A stretch of 64,000 nt of DNA from Benzoatithermus flavus (GCF_037908215.1 NZ_JBBLZC010000017.1:1-64000), one strand, 5' to 3'; counted from the first letter of the stretch, positions 1 through 9,725 are shown. Program-made: numbers and translations. The notes: a model not told the origin generated them from the letters alone.

Positions 1-282
1 CGCGCCGGGCGACATGGGCGTGGTAGGTCGACGGGGCGATCGGCAGCACCCTGCAGACCGGCGCGACCCCGTACGTCTCGCGGCTGCAGCCGCTCTTCTC
101 GGTCATCGAGCGGATCGCCGCCGCCTGCGACCCATGCTCGACCTACGAGCAGCGGCGCCCGAAGCCGCGCGCCGAATCGACCATCGGGAATGCCGGATTG
201 ACCAGAGGCCGGTACGGGAGCAGGCTCCAGAATGGCTGCCGCCCCATCCGGGGCATCCGGCAGCCGTGTCGGGGAGGAAACC
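1..282. other. Window edge, no gene called
   Basis: No complete gene is supported here. After a TAG at about 24-26, one plus-strand frame reads as an amphipathic, protein-like stretch (SRLQPLFSVIERIAAA) to about base 115. It could be the tail of a gene entering from the left, but the upstream stop and the lack of a recognised family leave it unassigned. Confidence 0.3.
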
Positions 283-915
283 ATGCCGCTCGAGATCATC
301 GGCCCGGGCTTCGGCCGCACCGGGACGAATTCCCTCAAGATCGCGCTCGAGCATCTGGGCTTCGGGCCTTGCCATCACATGTTCGAGATCCGCGACCATC
401 CCGAGCTGCTCCCTGCTTGGGAAGCGGCGGCACGAGGCGGGCCGGTCGATTGGGACGAAGTCTTTCGCGATTACCGGTCGCAGGTCGACTGGCCGGGGGC
501 ACGATACTGGCGCGAACTCGTGCGCTGCTTTCCCGAGGCCAAGGTGATCTTGACGGTGCGCGATCCGGACGAGTGGTTCGACAGCGTGCAGGCCACGATC
601 GCCCCCTTCGTCGCGGCGCGCGGAACCCATCCCTCGCCGCACATGAACGCGATCGCCGAGATGGGGTACCAGACCGTGACGGTCCAGGTCTTCCACGATC
701 GGATGTCGGAACGCGACGTCGCCACGCGGATCTTCAGGGAACACGTCGCCGAGGTGCAGGCCGAGATCCCTGCCTGCCGTCTGCTCACGTTCGATCTGCG
801 CGAAGGCTGGCAGCCGTTGTGCGACTTCCTCGAGGTCGAGGAGCCCGATATCCCGTTCCCCAAGACCAACGCCTCGAGGGCGTTCGTCGAGGAGGCATGG
901 AAGAACCGAAGATAA
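283..915 (+). CDS. Sulfotransferase family protein
   Basis: This encodes a 210-residue protein of the P-loop sulfotransferase superfamily, which moves sulfonate from PAPS to an acceptor. The N-terminus carries the 5'-phosphosulfate-binding loop (GFGRTGTNSLK, about residues 9-19). A 3'-phosphate-binding segment, VILTVRDPDEWFDS, lies near the middle. The length suits the short bacterial group that often carries the same GRTGT loop. ATG 283 was chosen because it follows GGGGAGGAAACC and begins directly at the first strand of the fold; an upstream in-frame start at 232 would add 17 residues without a domain. The acceptor cannot be read from the sequence, and the gene is not obviously in an operon. 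Confidence 0.8.
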   Translation: MPLEIIGPGFGRTGTNSLKIALEHLGFGPCHHMFEIRDHPELLPAWEAAARGGPVDWDEVFRDYRSQVDWPGARYWRELVRCFPEAKVILTVRDPDEWFDSVQATIAPFVAARGTHPSPHMNAIAEMGYQTVTVQVFHDRMSERDVATRIFREHVAEVQAEIPACRLLTFDLREGWQPLCDFLEVEEPDIPFPKTNASRAFVEEAWKNRR

Positions 916-1488
916 GCCGCCTCGCCGCAGGAGCGGGTCCGAGACTCACACCGGGATGACTGCCCTACCGGCTCCGGCGCGATTCGTGTCCACGAGCTGC
1001 CTAGCCGAGGAGCCGGCGGATGATGGCGGGCCCGTCGAGCAGCCTGCTCGTCTGGGCAGCAGCCACGCTCTCGCCCGTCCGATGCTGCAGCCATGCGAGG
1101 CAGGCTCGCAGCCTCGCGGCAGACGAAGGCCGCCGACGGACCGAGGCTTTCGTCGCGACACCAGCGATGCATCGCAGCCCGACAGGGATGATGGAGCTGC
1201 CGATCATGCCTTCCCCTCGTCGGCTCCATGCCAGTCATGCTTCCTGATTAGCCGTCCCGTGCTCCCCCGAGCAAGGGCCTTCTCATCTGCTGTCGCTATC
1301 GGGTGATGCCGTGGTCACCTCAGGCATAGCGGGAAATGCTACCCTGACAGTATCCGATCAGAAGCAGAAAGGTTGCAGGCCGGTCTCGATCCAGATCGAA
1401 ATCGAAGGCGGCATGGTAGCAAGAGCCGGGTCGATGCACCCTATGCCGGCGTGGCATCGCTCTCCTGGCAGTCGGCAAGAGCGCATCA
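916..1488. other. Gene-free stretch
   Basis: About 570 bases lie between the sulfotransferase gene and the tail of the flavin-binding gene. Short open frames exist on both strands, but none has a recognisable domain, a good ribosome site or a neighbour-like codon pattern. No repeat or clear terminator was seen. Confidence 0.4.
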
Positions 1489-2220
1489 TCAGGGCTCGGC
1501 GTCCGGCATCATGGCCCGGTTCTTGGCGAGAGCCGCATCAAGCCGGCGGCCGGGAGCATAGGCCGCGAGGTCGGGACCCGGAGCCATGCCCTCGGGCAGC
1601 CGCGGACAAGGAGAAGGCTCGCCGACGACGGTCGCGAGCGGGATCACGCCGGCCCAGACCGCAGCGACGTAGTCCGCTTCGTCGTCCACGGGCGGACCGA
1701 TGCGCCTCTTGGCCGAGGCCTGCTCGATCCGCATGCCGAGGATCGCCGTCGCCTTGACCTCCTGGGTCGTGGGCGGCCGCAAGGCGGCGGTGCGGCCGGG
1801 GAAGAAGCGCTCCACGAAGGCGGTCATGGCGCGGAGCTTCTCGGCCGGATCCTCGATCCGTCGCGCTCGGCCGAAGGCCATGACCGAGCGGTAGTTGACG
1901 GCATGGTGGAAGGCCGAGCGGGCGAGCACGAGGCCGTCCAGGTGCGCCACCGTGAGGCAGACCGGGATGCCTTCGCTCTGCGCCCGCAGCATGCGGCTCG
2001 CCGAGGAGCCGTGCCAGTAGAGCCGGTCGCCCTCGCGCCAGAAGGCCGTGGGCGTGGCGTAGGGCTGGCCGTCGATGACGTAGGCGAGATGGCACAGCAT
2101 GGCGGCATCGAGGATCGCGTAGATCGCGGCCGTGTCGTACCGGCCGCGCTCGTGCAGGCGCCGGACCCGGTTGCGATGGGTGATCGGGAAGCCCGGGGCA
2201 GCGGCGGTGCGGTCGGACAT
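1489..2220 (-). CDS. Pyridoxamine 5'-phosphate oxidase-like flavin-binding protein
   Basis: This 243-residue protein resembles the PNPOx-like split-barrel family that binds FMN or a related flavin. The segment from about residue 25 (RGRYDTAAIYAILDAA) through AYVIDGQPYATPTAFWREGD and LYWHGSSASRM is typical of the family's first half. The family includes B6 enzymes, heme and F420-linked proteins and many of unknown substrate, so the reaction is not assigned. The ATG at 2220 gives the expected N-terminus. It is divergent from a MocR-type regulator 97 bases away; such regulators often control adjacent vitamin-B6-related genes, so regulation by that neighbour is a reasonable inference. Confidence 0.8.
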   Translation of the reverse strand: MSDRTAAAPGFPITHRNRVRRLHERGRYDTAAIYAILDAAMLCHLAYVIDGQPYATPTAFWREGDRLYWHGSSASRMLRAQSEGIPVCLTVAHLDGLVLARSAFHHAVNYRSVMAFGRARRIEDPAEKLRAMTAFVERFFPGRTAALRPPTTQEVKATAILGMRIEQASAKRRIGPPVDDEADYVAAVWAGVIPLATVVGEPSPCPRLPEGMAPGPDLAAYAPGRRLDAALAKNRAMMPDAEP

Positions 2221-2317
2221 GGTGCTCTCGTGGCAGGGTGCGGTGACGGAGCGAGCTTGCGGTGAAAGAGGCTCTTGTGCCAAGCGCCACACGTGTCGGA
2301 TCGATAGGGCCACTTTC

Positions 2318-3787
2318 ATGCCGCGTGCCGCCTTTCCCGTCTGGAACAGCTTCGCCCTCGACCGTGCCGGCACGTCGCCGGTCCAAGAGCAGCTCGTCCG
2401 CTTCTTCCGTGACGCCGTTGTGCGAGGAGCGCTCGCTCCCGGCACGCGCGTGCCGGGGACGCGGGTGCTGGCGCAGGAGCTGGGGCTCGCGCGCAACACG
2501 GTAGCCCTCGCCTACGAGCGGCTGATCGCGGAGGGCTTCCTCGAGGCGCGGCACGGGTCGGGGACGTTCGTGCCCTCGCGGCTACCGCGGCCGCCGGCGC
2601 GGCCGGCGGCGCGCGCCGCAGGACGCAGGGGCTCGGCGCGAGCGTTGGGGCTGCTCGCGATCGGGGCACCACCGTCCACGCCCTCGACCTGGCCGCTGAC
2701 GCCGGGCCTGCCGGCGCTCGATGCCTTTCCCCGAGCGCTCTGGGCGCGGCTTTCGGCCCGCGCCTGGCGGAACGCGCCCGAGCTCGGCTATGCCGATCCG
2801 GCCGGCCTTCGCGCGCTGCGCGAGGCGCTCTCCGCCTATCTCGGAGCGGCGCGCGGGGTGGTCTGCCGTCCCGAGCAGGTGATCGTGACCTCGGGCACCC
2901 AGGAAGCGGTGCTGATCGCGGCCATGGCCACGGCCGATCCGGGCGAGCGGGTCTGGGTCGAGGAGCCGGGCTACCCGTCCTCGCGTCGGGCACTGACCCT
3001 GGCGGGACTGACGGCCGTGGGCGTGCCGGTGGACGAGGAGGGGCTGGACGTGGCGGCCGGCCGGGTGCTGGCGCCGGGGGCGCGCCTGGCGCTGGTGGCG
3101 CCCTCGCACCAGTACCCTACCGGCGTGGTGATGAGCCTCGGCCGGCGGCTCGAGCTCCTGGCATGGGCGGGGGCGGCGGACGGATTCGTGGTCGAGGACG
3201 ACTACGACAGCGAGTTCCGCTACGACGGAGCACCGGTGCCGCCCCTGAAGGCGCTGGACGGCGAGGATGGCGGACGGGTGCTCTACGTGGGCACGCTCAG
3301 CAAGCTCCTGGCCCCTGGCGTGCGGCTCGGGTTCCTCGTGGTGCCGGACCGGCTGATCGATGCGGCGCTGGCGGTGCGGGCGGCGGTGAGCCGGCACGTC
3401 GCCCCGCCGCTGCAGGCGACGGCAGCCGCTTTCATCGGCGACGGGCATCTGGGAGCGCACATCCGACGGGTCCGACCGCTCTATGCCGAGCGGCGGGCAG
3501 CGCTCCTGACGGCAGCGGCGGAAGCGGGAATCGCGCCGGTGACGGGATCGGCGACCGGGCTGCACGTCCTGGTCCGCCTGCCCGGCGGGACGGACGACGC
3601 GGCCGTGGCAGCGGCAGCGCGCGCACGCCGGCTCGGGGTGACGGCGCTCTCGGCGCACGCGCTCGCAGGAGCAGAGGTGGGAAGCGGGCTGCTCCTGGGC
3701 TTCGGGAACACGCCGGCCCGCGCCACGAAACAGGCGTTGCGAATGCTGGCCGCATGCCTGGAGGAGGCCGAGAGCGGCGCTTCATGA
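2318..3787 (+). CDS. MocR/PdxR-type GntR regulator with aminotransferase domain
   Basis: This encodes 489 residues with a GntR winged helix at the N-terminus (LAQELGLARNTVALAYERL, then GFLEARHGSGTFV) joined to a fold-type I aminotransferase domain. The PLP lysine is in GTLSKLLAPGVRLGFLV, and VVEDDYDSEFRYDG supplies the conserved aspartate. Members bind PLP and act as transcription regulators, PdxR of B6 synthesis being the best known. The ATG at 2318 starts just before the helix-turn-helix domain. The divergent PNPOx-like gene is the likely target. Whether it senses PLP itself or an amine adduct cannot be told from sequence. Confidence 0.88.
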   Translation: MPRAAFPVWNSFALDRAGTSPVQEQLVRFFRDAVVRGALAPGTRVPGTRVLAQELGLARNTVALAYERLIAEGFLEARHGSGTFVPSRLPRPPARPAARAAGRRGSARALGLLAIGAPPSTPSTWPLTPGLPALDAFPRALWARLSARAWRNAPELGYADPAGLRALREALSAYLGAARGVVCRPEQVIVTSGTQEAVLIAAMATADPGERVWVEEPGYPSSRRALTLAGLTAVGVPVDEEGLDVAAGRVLAPGARLALVAPSHQYPTGVVMSLGRRLELLAWAGAADGFVVEDDYDSEFRYDGAPVPPLKALDGEDGGRVLYVGTLSKLLAPGVRLGFLVVPDRLIDAALAVRAAVSRHVAPPLQATAAAFIGDGHLGAHIRRVRPLYAERRAALLTAAAEAGIAPVTGSATGLHVLVRLPGGTDDAAVAAAARARRLGVTALSAHALAGAEVGSGLLLGFGNTPARATKQALRMLAACLEEAESGAS

Positions 3788-3816
3788 GCAAGCACGCCCG
3801 GCGCTTCCGGAGAGTC

Positions 3817-4773
3817 TCACGCCTGCAGCTTCTGGGTCCGCCCATAGGCCAGCAGCATGACGATGATGACGAGGCCATAGATCACCTGCCGGCCGGCCTC
3901 CGCCATCTGCATCACCGAGAGCACCGAGGAAAGGAGCGTGATCAGGACGGTGCCGACCACCGTGCCGGCATAGCGGCCGCGCCCGCCCAGGATATGGGTG
4001 CCGCCGATGACCACGGCGGCGATCGAGGGCAGGAGGTAGGGGTCGCCCATGCCCTGGTAGGCCTTGGTCGAGTAGCCGGCGAGCAGCACGCCGGCCAGCG
4101 CCGCGCAGCCGCCGCAGAGCACGAAGGCCCCGACCAGGACGGCGCGGGTCGGGACCCCCGAGAGATAGGAGGCGGCCTCGCGGTTGCCGATGGCATAGAC
4201 GTAGCGGCCGAACACGGTGCGCTGCAGCAGCAGCACCATCAGCGCCGAGAGCAGCATCCAGACCAAAAGCGCCATCGGCAGGCCGAGGAGGCGGCCGGTG
4301 GCGAGCCAGGCCATCAGCTCGGTGGCGTGCGTCTGCGGCGCGAAGCCGCCGGTGTGCATCACCATGAGCCCGCGCAGCACGGCGTTCATGCCGAGCGTGA
4401 AGATCATCGACGGCACGCGCAAGTAAGCGACGCCGAGCCCGTTGAGGAGGCCCACGAAGAGGCCTACGCCCACGCCGACCGGCAGGGCGAGCGGGCCTCC
4501 GACCGCGGTCGCCATCATGGCGCCGGCCGCGAGCGTCCAAGGCACGGAGAGATCGATGTGGCCGAGCAGGATCACCAGCATCATGCCGGCGGCGACGATG
4601 CCGAGAAAGGCGGCGACCTGAAGTTGCTGGAGGAGGTAGGTGGGTGTCAGGAAGGCGAGGCTGCCCTGGGTCAGCAGCGTGTAGCCGGAGCCGAGCGCCA
4701 GGATCACGAGCACGAACAGGCTCGCGATCAGGATCGGCCGGTCGTCGGCCGCGAGCTTCGGGGTTCTCGTCAT
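3817..4773 (-). CDS. Sugar ABC transporter permease (RbsC-like), second
   Basis: This 318-residue inner-membrane protein belongs to the BPD_transp_2 permeases of ribose/xylose-type importers. About eight to ten hydrophobic segments are visible, and the family signature LVILLGHIDLSVPWTLAAG sits near residue 70. GNREAASYLSGVP and IAAVVIGGTHILGGRG are further conserved loops. Its ATG overlaps the stop of the preceding permease by four bases, so the two are translationally coupled. It is the last gene of a four-gene importer operon and meets the MocR gene tail to tail with 29 bases between. Substrate is unknown; a sugar or polyol is likely. Confidence 0.9.
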   Translation of the reverse strand: MTRTPKLAADDRPILIASLFVLVILALGSGYTLLTQGSLAFLTPTYLLQQLQVAAFLGIVAAGMMLVILLGHIDLSVPWTLAAGAMMATAVGGPLALPVGVGVGLFVGLLNGLGVAYLRVPSMIFTLGMNAVLRGLMVMHTGGFAPQTHATELMAWLATGRLLGLPMALLVWMLLSALMVLLLQRTVFGRYVYAIGNREAASYLSGVPTRAVLVGAFVLCGGCAALAGVLLAGYSTKAYQGMGDPYLLPSIAAVVIGGTHILGGRGRYAGTVVGTVLITLLSSVLSVMQMAEAGRQVIYGLVIIVMLLAYGRTQKLQA

Positions 4774-5807
4774 GTCATGAGCTGCAGGCGGTTCTTGACG
4801 CGGAACACGCGGCCGGCCCCCAGGGACACCGCGGCCAGCAGCACGATGCCCTCGAACAAGGGCTGGACCAGCGGCGGCACGTCGAAGATGCGGAAGTTGA
4901 ACGAGATGGCGCGGATCACGAGGGCACCCACGAGCGAGCCTGCCGCCCCGCCGCTGCCGCCCAAGAGCGAGGTGCCGCCGATCACGACGGCGGCGATCGA
5001 GTTCAGCGTGTAGGCGCCCGCCTGCGGCACGTCGGCGTTGCCGCTCGAGGTCTGGATGGCGAGGTAAAGCCCGCCGATCCCGGCGAGGAAGCCCGCGAGC
5101 GTGAAGGCGGCGAGCCGCGCCCGATCGATGGCGAGCCCGGACATGAAGGCCGCGGGCTCGCTCGAGCCGACCGCATAGACGGTCCGGCCGGTGACGGTCT
5201 CGCGAAACGGCAGCCACACCAGAAGGACGACCAGGATCATGAGGAGCAGCGGCACCGGCAGCCAGGCGATCGCCTGGAACCAGGCTGTCTCGCCGTCGAG
5301 CCAGCCATAGGTGTCGGCGAGCTCGGAGAGGTCGTTGGTGAGTGCCCAGGCCAGATCCTGATCGACCGCCCCGCCCGGCGTGGGACGCAGCCAGAGTGCC
5401 ACGCCGAGATAGACCGCACCCGTCGCCAGGGTCGCGACGATCGGCTGCAGCCGGCCGTAGACCACGACGCAGCCGTTGAGGAAGCCCGCGAGCGCCCCGG
5501 CGGCGAGACATACGAGGACACCGCCCAGCATGGCGGCTGGCGAGCCCGCGAGCAGATAGCTCGCGAGGCAGTTCACCATCGTCATCACCGCACCCACGGA
5601 GAGATCGAGGCCGCCGGCCAGCACCGGCACGGTCTGCGCCATGGCCGCCATGACGAGGGCGAAGCTCTCGTTCGTGTTCTGGATCAGGACCGCGGTGGTG
5701 AAGCCCTTGGGGTGGAACAGATTGTAGACACCGTAGAACAGGAGGAAGAGGAGGACGGCGAGCGTGAGCCCCAGATGCCGCCCGAGAGCGTTGCCGAGAG
5801 CGCGCAT
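4770..5807 (-). CDS. Sugar ABC transporter permease (RbsC-like), first
   Basis: This is a 345-residue paralog of the next permease, also BPD_transp_2. It shows VPVLAGGLDLSVGAVMTM in the conserved cytoplasmic-loop region and IAAVVIGGTSLLGGSGG further on. The two permeases probably form a heterodimer in the membrane, as is common when two unlike RbsC-type genes stand together. The start ATG at 5807 shares one base with the stop of the ATPase gene. An inserted, less hydrophobic stretch (about residues 125-165, TPGGAVDQDLAWALTNDLSE) is longer than in the sister permease and may be periplasmic. Confidence 0.9.
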   Translation of the reverse strand: MRALGNALGRHLGLTLAVLLFLLFYGVYNLFHPKGFTTAVLIQNTNESFALVMAAMAQTVPVLAGGLDLSVGAVMTMVNCLASYLLAGSPAAMLGGVLVCLAAGALAGFLNGCVVVYGRLQPIVATLATGAVYLGVALWLRPTPGGAVDQDLAWALTNDLSELADTYGWLDGETAWFQAIAWLPVPLLLMILVVLLVWLPFRETVTGRTVYAVGSSEPAAFMSGLAIDRARLAAFTLAGFLAGIGGLYLAIQTSSGNADVPQAGAYTLNSIAAVVIGGTSLLGGSGGAAGSLVGALVIRAISFNFRIFDVPPLVQPLFEGIVLLAAVSLGAGRVFRVKNRLQLMT

Positions 5808-7357
5808 CAGGCGGCGACCTCGCCGAGGTTCAAGGCACTCGCCACGATGTTCTGCTCCGTGATCGCCGCCCCTTCGAGCACGCGGACGATCCGGCCGTCG
5901 TAGAGGATCAGCACGCGGTCGCAGCAGCCGATCAGCTCGTCATAGTCGGTGCTGTAGAACAGGATCGCCGCACCCTGATCGGCGAGTTCGCGCATGAGGG
6001 CATAGATCTCCTGCTTGGTGCCGACGTCGATGCCGCGGGTGGGGTCGGAAAGGAGGATGAGGCGAGGGCCGGTCATCAGCCATTTGCCGAGCACCACCTT
6101 CTGCTGGTTGCCGCCCGAAAGTGTGGCGACCGGATCGGCCGGATCGCCGAGCTTGATCCGGAGCCGCCGGATCATGGCGGCGACGGCCTCGTTCTCGCGA
6201 TCCCGGTCGACCACGCCCGCCCGCGACAGGCGAGGCAGGGCGGCGAGGCTCAGATTGTCCCGCACCGTCATCGGCAGCAGCAGGCCCTCGGTCTTGCGGT
6301 CCTCGGGCACCAGCGCCATGCCGCAGGCCGGCGACTTGGCCTGGGCCGGGCCGGTGAGCGCGAGCTCGCGCCCCTCCAGGCGGATCGTGCCGGAGAGACC
6401 GCGGAGCACGCCGAACAGCGCCAGCATCAGCTCGCGCTGCCCCTGGCCGTCGAGCCCGCCCAGGCCCACGATCTCGCCCCGGCCGACGCGGAAGGTGAGA
6501 TCGTTGAGCCGTCCTTCCCATCCCAGCCCCTCGACCTCGAGGCAGGGCGGCACCGGCTGCGGCCGTTCCGGCTTCGGCGGATACACCTGCGTGATGTCGC
6601 GCCCGATCATGAGGCGCACGATCTCCCGACCGCTGCGGCTGCCCTGCGGGAAGGTCGCGACGTGCCGGCCATTCCTGAACACCGAGCAGGTGTCGGCGAG
6701 AGCAGCGATCTCGTGCATCCGGTGCGAGATGTAGAGGAGCGCCAGGCCCTCGCGGCGCAGCTCGCGCAGGAGACGGAACACCCGCTCGACGTCGGCCGCG
6801 GTCAGGGCCGAGGTCGCCTCGTCCAGGATCAGAAGGCGTGGCTTCAGGGCCAGGGCCTTCGCGATCTCGACCATCTGCCGGCGCGAGAGCGGCAGGTCCT
6901 TGATGCGCATGCCGGGATCGATGTCCTCGCAGCCCAGCCGGGCCAGGACCGCGCGCGCCCGCTGCCGCTGCGCTCGCCGGTCGATCAGGCCGAAGCGGCG
7001 CGGCGGATCGGCGAGGGCGATGTTGTCGGCCACGCTCAGGTCCGGGACGAGCGAGAGCTCCTGGAAGATGGCGACGATGCCGGCACGGCTGGCCGCAGCG
7101 GGGCCGGCGAAGCGCACGCGCTCGCCCTCGAGGCGGATCTCGCCCTCGTCGGGCTGGACCACGCCGGCCATGATCTTGATGAGCGTCGACTTGCCCGCAC
7201 CGTTCTCGCCCAGGATGGCGTGGATCGAGCCCGGCCGGCAGGTGAAGTCGACCCCTTCGAGCGCCCGCACGCCCCCGTACCGCTTGGCGATGCCGCGGAG
7301 CTCGAGCAGCGGGGCCGGGGCGGGCGGCACCGGCCCGCCCGCCTCCGTCCGCGTCAC
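5807..7357 (-). CDS. Sugar ABC transporter ATP-binding protein (RbsA-like, two domains)
   Basis: This 516-residue protein has two ABC ATPase domains, as in RbsA/MglA/XylG. The first has Walker A GENGAGKST, signature LSRRQMVEIAKAL and Walker B LLILDEATSAL. The second keeps the C-loop LSGGNQQKVVLGKWL and Walker B LILLSDPTRGID, but its Walker A region (GLGGLDGQGQREL) is degenerate, as is normal for the family's second domain. The start is GTG at 7357, overlapping the binding-protein stop as GTGA. It powers uptake through the two permeases encoded next. Confidence 0.92.
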   Translation of the reverse strand: MTRTEAGGPVPPAPAPLLELRGIAKRYGGVRALEGVDFTCRPGSIHAILGENGAGKSTLIKIMAGVVQPDEGEIRLEGERVRFAGPAAASRAGIVAIFQELSLVPDLSVADNIALADPPRRFGLIDRRAQRQRARAVLARLGCEDIDPGMRIKDLPLSRRQMVEIAKALALKPRLLILDEATSALTAADVERVFRLLRELRREGLALLYISHRMHEIAALADTCSVFRNGRHVATFPQGSRSGREIVRLMIGRDITQVYPPKPERPQPVPPCLEVEGLGWEGRLNDLTFRVGRGEIVGLGGLDGQGQRELMLALFGVLRGLSGTIRLEGRELALTGPAQAKSPACGMALVPEDRKTEGLLLPMTVRDNLSLAALPRLSRAGVVDRDRENEAVAAMIRRLRIKLGDPADPVATLSGGNQQKVVLGKWLMTGPRLILLSDPTRGIDVGTKQEIYALMRELADQGAAILFYSTDYDELIGCCDRVLILYDGRIVRVLEGAAITEQNIVASALNLGEVAA

Positions 7358-8499
7358 TTCACGTTCTCGGAGGTCTTGCCCATGATCTCCACCGCCGTGA
7401 TGTTGACGTCACAGGGCGGAAACTCGTTGGGCGTGAAGAAGTTGTCGGAGAGATTCGACCAGTAGTTCTTGCCGTCCTCGAGCGTGGTGTAGTCGGCGTA
7501 AGGGATCGGCACCGAGACGAGCTGGGGCATCTTGTTGCCCTCGAGCGCGGCGATCGCCGCCTTCATCGAGATCGCAGCCAGTCCCGGCGACTGGCCGTAG
7601 GAGAAGCCCTTCAGGCCCTTGTCCTTGTACTGCGCGATCAGCTTCCGGAAGCCGTTCTCGGCCTCGCCCGCCATCGGCACCATGGGATGGCCGGCATCGA
7701 GGAAGGCGCGCACCGTGCCGGTCGAGCCGCCCTGGGTGAACACGGCGTCGAAATGGTTGTGGACGGCGAGCGCGTCGGCCGTGGCCTTCTGCGCGGTGCC
7801 GTCGTCCCAGTTGCCGACGATCTCGACGATCTCGAAGCCGGGAGCCTCCTTGCCCATGACCTCGCGAAAGCCGAGATGGCGGTCGCGGTCGACCGAGTTG
7901 CCGGGAAGGCCTCTCACCTCCAGGATCTTGCCGCTCTTCTTGTCGCCCAGCTCCTTCAGGAGAAAGCGCGCCGACATGCGGCCCATCTCGAGCTGGTCCT
8001 CGTTGACCTGCATGACGGCATCCGTGTCGAGCACGTTGTCGAACGGCACGATGACGACGTCGTTGCGGTCGGCGAGGCGGATGACGCGGTCGAAGCCCTC
8101 GGGGCTCACCGCGATCGTGACGATGGCATCGAAGCCCTGGTTGATGAAGTCCTCGATGGCGCCGAGCTGGGCCGCGGCATCGGTGCCGGTCGAGATGACC
8201 TTGAACTCCTTGATCTTGTCCTTGATCCCGGGCTGCTCGGCGAAGGCCTTGGCGGTCTGGATCATCTGGATCCGCCAGGTGTTGCCGACGAAGCCGTTGA
8301 CCAGCGCTATCCGGTAGGGGCCGGGCTTCGCCTCCCACTGGAAGAACTTGGTCTGCTCGCTCCAGGGCTTGAAGCAGGCGGGCAGGTAGCCCGGCCCCTG
8401 CACGACCTTGGGCTTCGCCGCCGCCGGCAGCGCGGCCAGGACGGTGCTCAGGCCGAGCACGCAGGCGCCGGCGAGCAGCGCCGTTCTGCGGGTGAACAT
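7354..8499 (-). CDS. Sugar ABC transporter substrate-binding protein
   Basis: This encodes a 381-residue periplasmic binding protein, the first gene of the importer operon. It begins with a twin-arginine-like signal (FTRRTALLAGACVLG, cleavage near AAA-KP). The mature part is a type-I periplasmic fold, with YRIALVNGFVGNTWR as first strand, GFDAIVTIAVSPEG, and VRGLPGNSVDRDRHLGF. The ATG at 8499 follows AGGGAGG with eight bases of spacing. Relatives bind sugars or sugar alcohols; the exact ligand is not readable. The 149 bases upstream hold no recognisable operator. Confidence 0.88.
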   Translation of the reverse strand: MFTRRTALLAGACVLGLSTVLAALPAAAKPKVVQGPGYLPACFKPWSEQTKFFQWEAKPGPYRIALVNGFVGNTWRIQMIQTAKAFAEQPGIKDKIKEFKVISTGTDAAAQLGAIEDFINQGFDAIVTIAVSPEGFDRVIRLADRNDVVIVPFDNVLDTDAVMQVNEDQLEMGRMSARFLLKELGDKKSGKILEVRGLPGNSVDRDRHLGFREVMGKEAPGFEIVEIVGNWDDGTAQKATADALAVHNHFDAVFTQGGSTGTVRAFLDAGHPMVPMAGEAENGFRKLIAQYKDKGLKGFSYGQSPGLAAISMKAAIAALEGNKMPQLVSVPIPYADYTTLEDGKNYWSNLSDNFFTPNEFPPCDVNITAVEIMGKTSENVK

Positions 8500-8648
8500 C
8501 GCGGGACCTCCCTGATCCTCTTCGGGCGGGCTGCTTCGTCGTCGCTTTCTCCCGCCACGCGGGTCCATCATACACGAGGCCCGGAGCCTGAAAACGGGGA
8601 ACGGCGGCCGGAACGAGCGCCGGGGGGCGCTCAACGCGCGCGGCGCCG

Positions 8649-9725
8649 TCAGCCCGTGAGGTCGCCGCGAGTCCCCAGAAGGAAGACGATGGCGCCGAGC
8701 AGCAGCGGCGGCCCCCAGGCCGCGAGCGCCGGCGCCAGCACGCCGACTTCGCCCAGCGCGCTCGCGACGCCGCTCATGATGATCAGCGTGAAGCCGATGC
8801 CGACCGCCGTCATGAACACGGGAGCAATCGAGGCGGTCCGGCTGAAGCGGCGCACGAGCGCGAAGCCCAGCATCATGAGGAGCATCGGCACGAACGCGCT
8901 CGCGATCCGCTCGTGCAGCCAGGTGCGGTAGGGCTCGGGCGCCCTGAGGCCGTAACCGCCGCGCCGTGCGATGTCCCAGAGCTGGGAGAGCGCCAGCTCG
9001 CGCGGCGGGCGCGCGAGGAGCTTGATGCGCGCGAGGTCGATGACACCCGGCCAGTCGAAGGACGGCAGCCGCTCGATCGTATGGGCGCCGACCACGGAAC
9101 GGGTCACGTCCAGAAGGCGCCAGCCGTGCTCGATCGGCGTGGCGCTGGCGGCCTGCAGGCGCTCGGTCAGGATGCCCTGCGGGTCCCGGCGATAGATCGT
9201 GATGTCCTCGACCTTGCCGACCACGGCGGCGGGAGCCGAGAGCTGGACGATGTCGTCACCGCTCCGGACCCAGTAGAATTCCCCTTCCTGGCCCTCGCCC
9301 GGGCGCCGGCGATATTCGCCGATGCCCCAGATCCGGAGCTCCATCGTCGCCCGCGGCAGGGCGAAGTCGTCGATCGCGAACTTGGCGCCGACCAGGACGA
9401 GGCCCACCGGCAGGAGCATGCGCAGGATCGCGAGCGGCCTGATCCCGCTGCTCCAGATCACGACGAGCTCGCGATGGCGCAGGAGATCGGCCACGGTCAG
9501 AAGGCCGGCGATGAGGGCCGCGATCGGCATCAGCTCCGAGAGCATGATCGGCAGGCGCAGGCCGAAGTAGCGCAGGCCGGCCGAGAGGCCGCCGCCCTCC
9601 ATCTTGACGAGCTCCGCACCCACGTCGATCAGGTCGATCACGGCTGCGAAGCCGACGATGCCGAAGAGCACGACCGCGAACCGCACCAGGAACAAGCGGT
9701 TGAGGTAGCGGGTGAGGACCTTCAT
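8649..9725 (-). CDS. lptG: LPS export ABC transporter permease LptG
   Basis: This 358-residue membrane protein is one half of the LptFG permease that pulls lipopolysaccharide out of the inner membrane and passes it to the LptCA bridge, driven by LptB. Transmembrane segments flank a large periplasmic beta-jellyroll (about residues 125-255), and the YjgP/YjgQ family pattern is clear (LPIMLSELMPIAALIAGLLT; VIWSSGIRPLAILRMLLPVG). Its ATG overlaps the lptF stop as ATGA. The other lpt genes are not in this window. Confidence 0.92.
   Translation of the reverse strand: MKVLTRYLNRLFLVRFAVVLFGIVGFAAVIDLIDVGAELVKMEGGGLSAGLRYFGLRLPIMLSELMPIAALIAGLLTVADLLRHRELVVIWSSGIRPLAILRMLLPVGLVLVGAKFAIDDFALPRATMELRIWGIGEYRRRPGEGQEGEFYWVRSGDDIVQLSAPAAVVGKVEDITIYRRDPQGILTERLQAASATPIEHGWRLLDVTRSVVGAHTIERLPSFDWPGVIDLARIKLLARPPRELALSQLWDIARRGGYGLRAPEPYRTWLHERIASAFVPMLLMMLGFALVRRFSRTASIAPVFMTAVGIGFTLIIMSGVASALGEVGVLAPALAAWGPPLLLGAIVFLLGTRGDLTG

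Noticed and set aside
916..1488. Minus-strand 68-codon frame at 1001-1207
   Set aside because: No ribosome site or recognisable domain.
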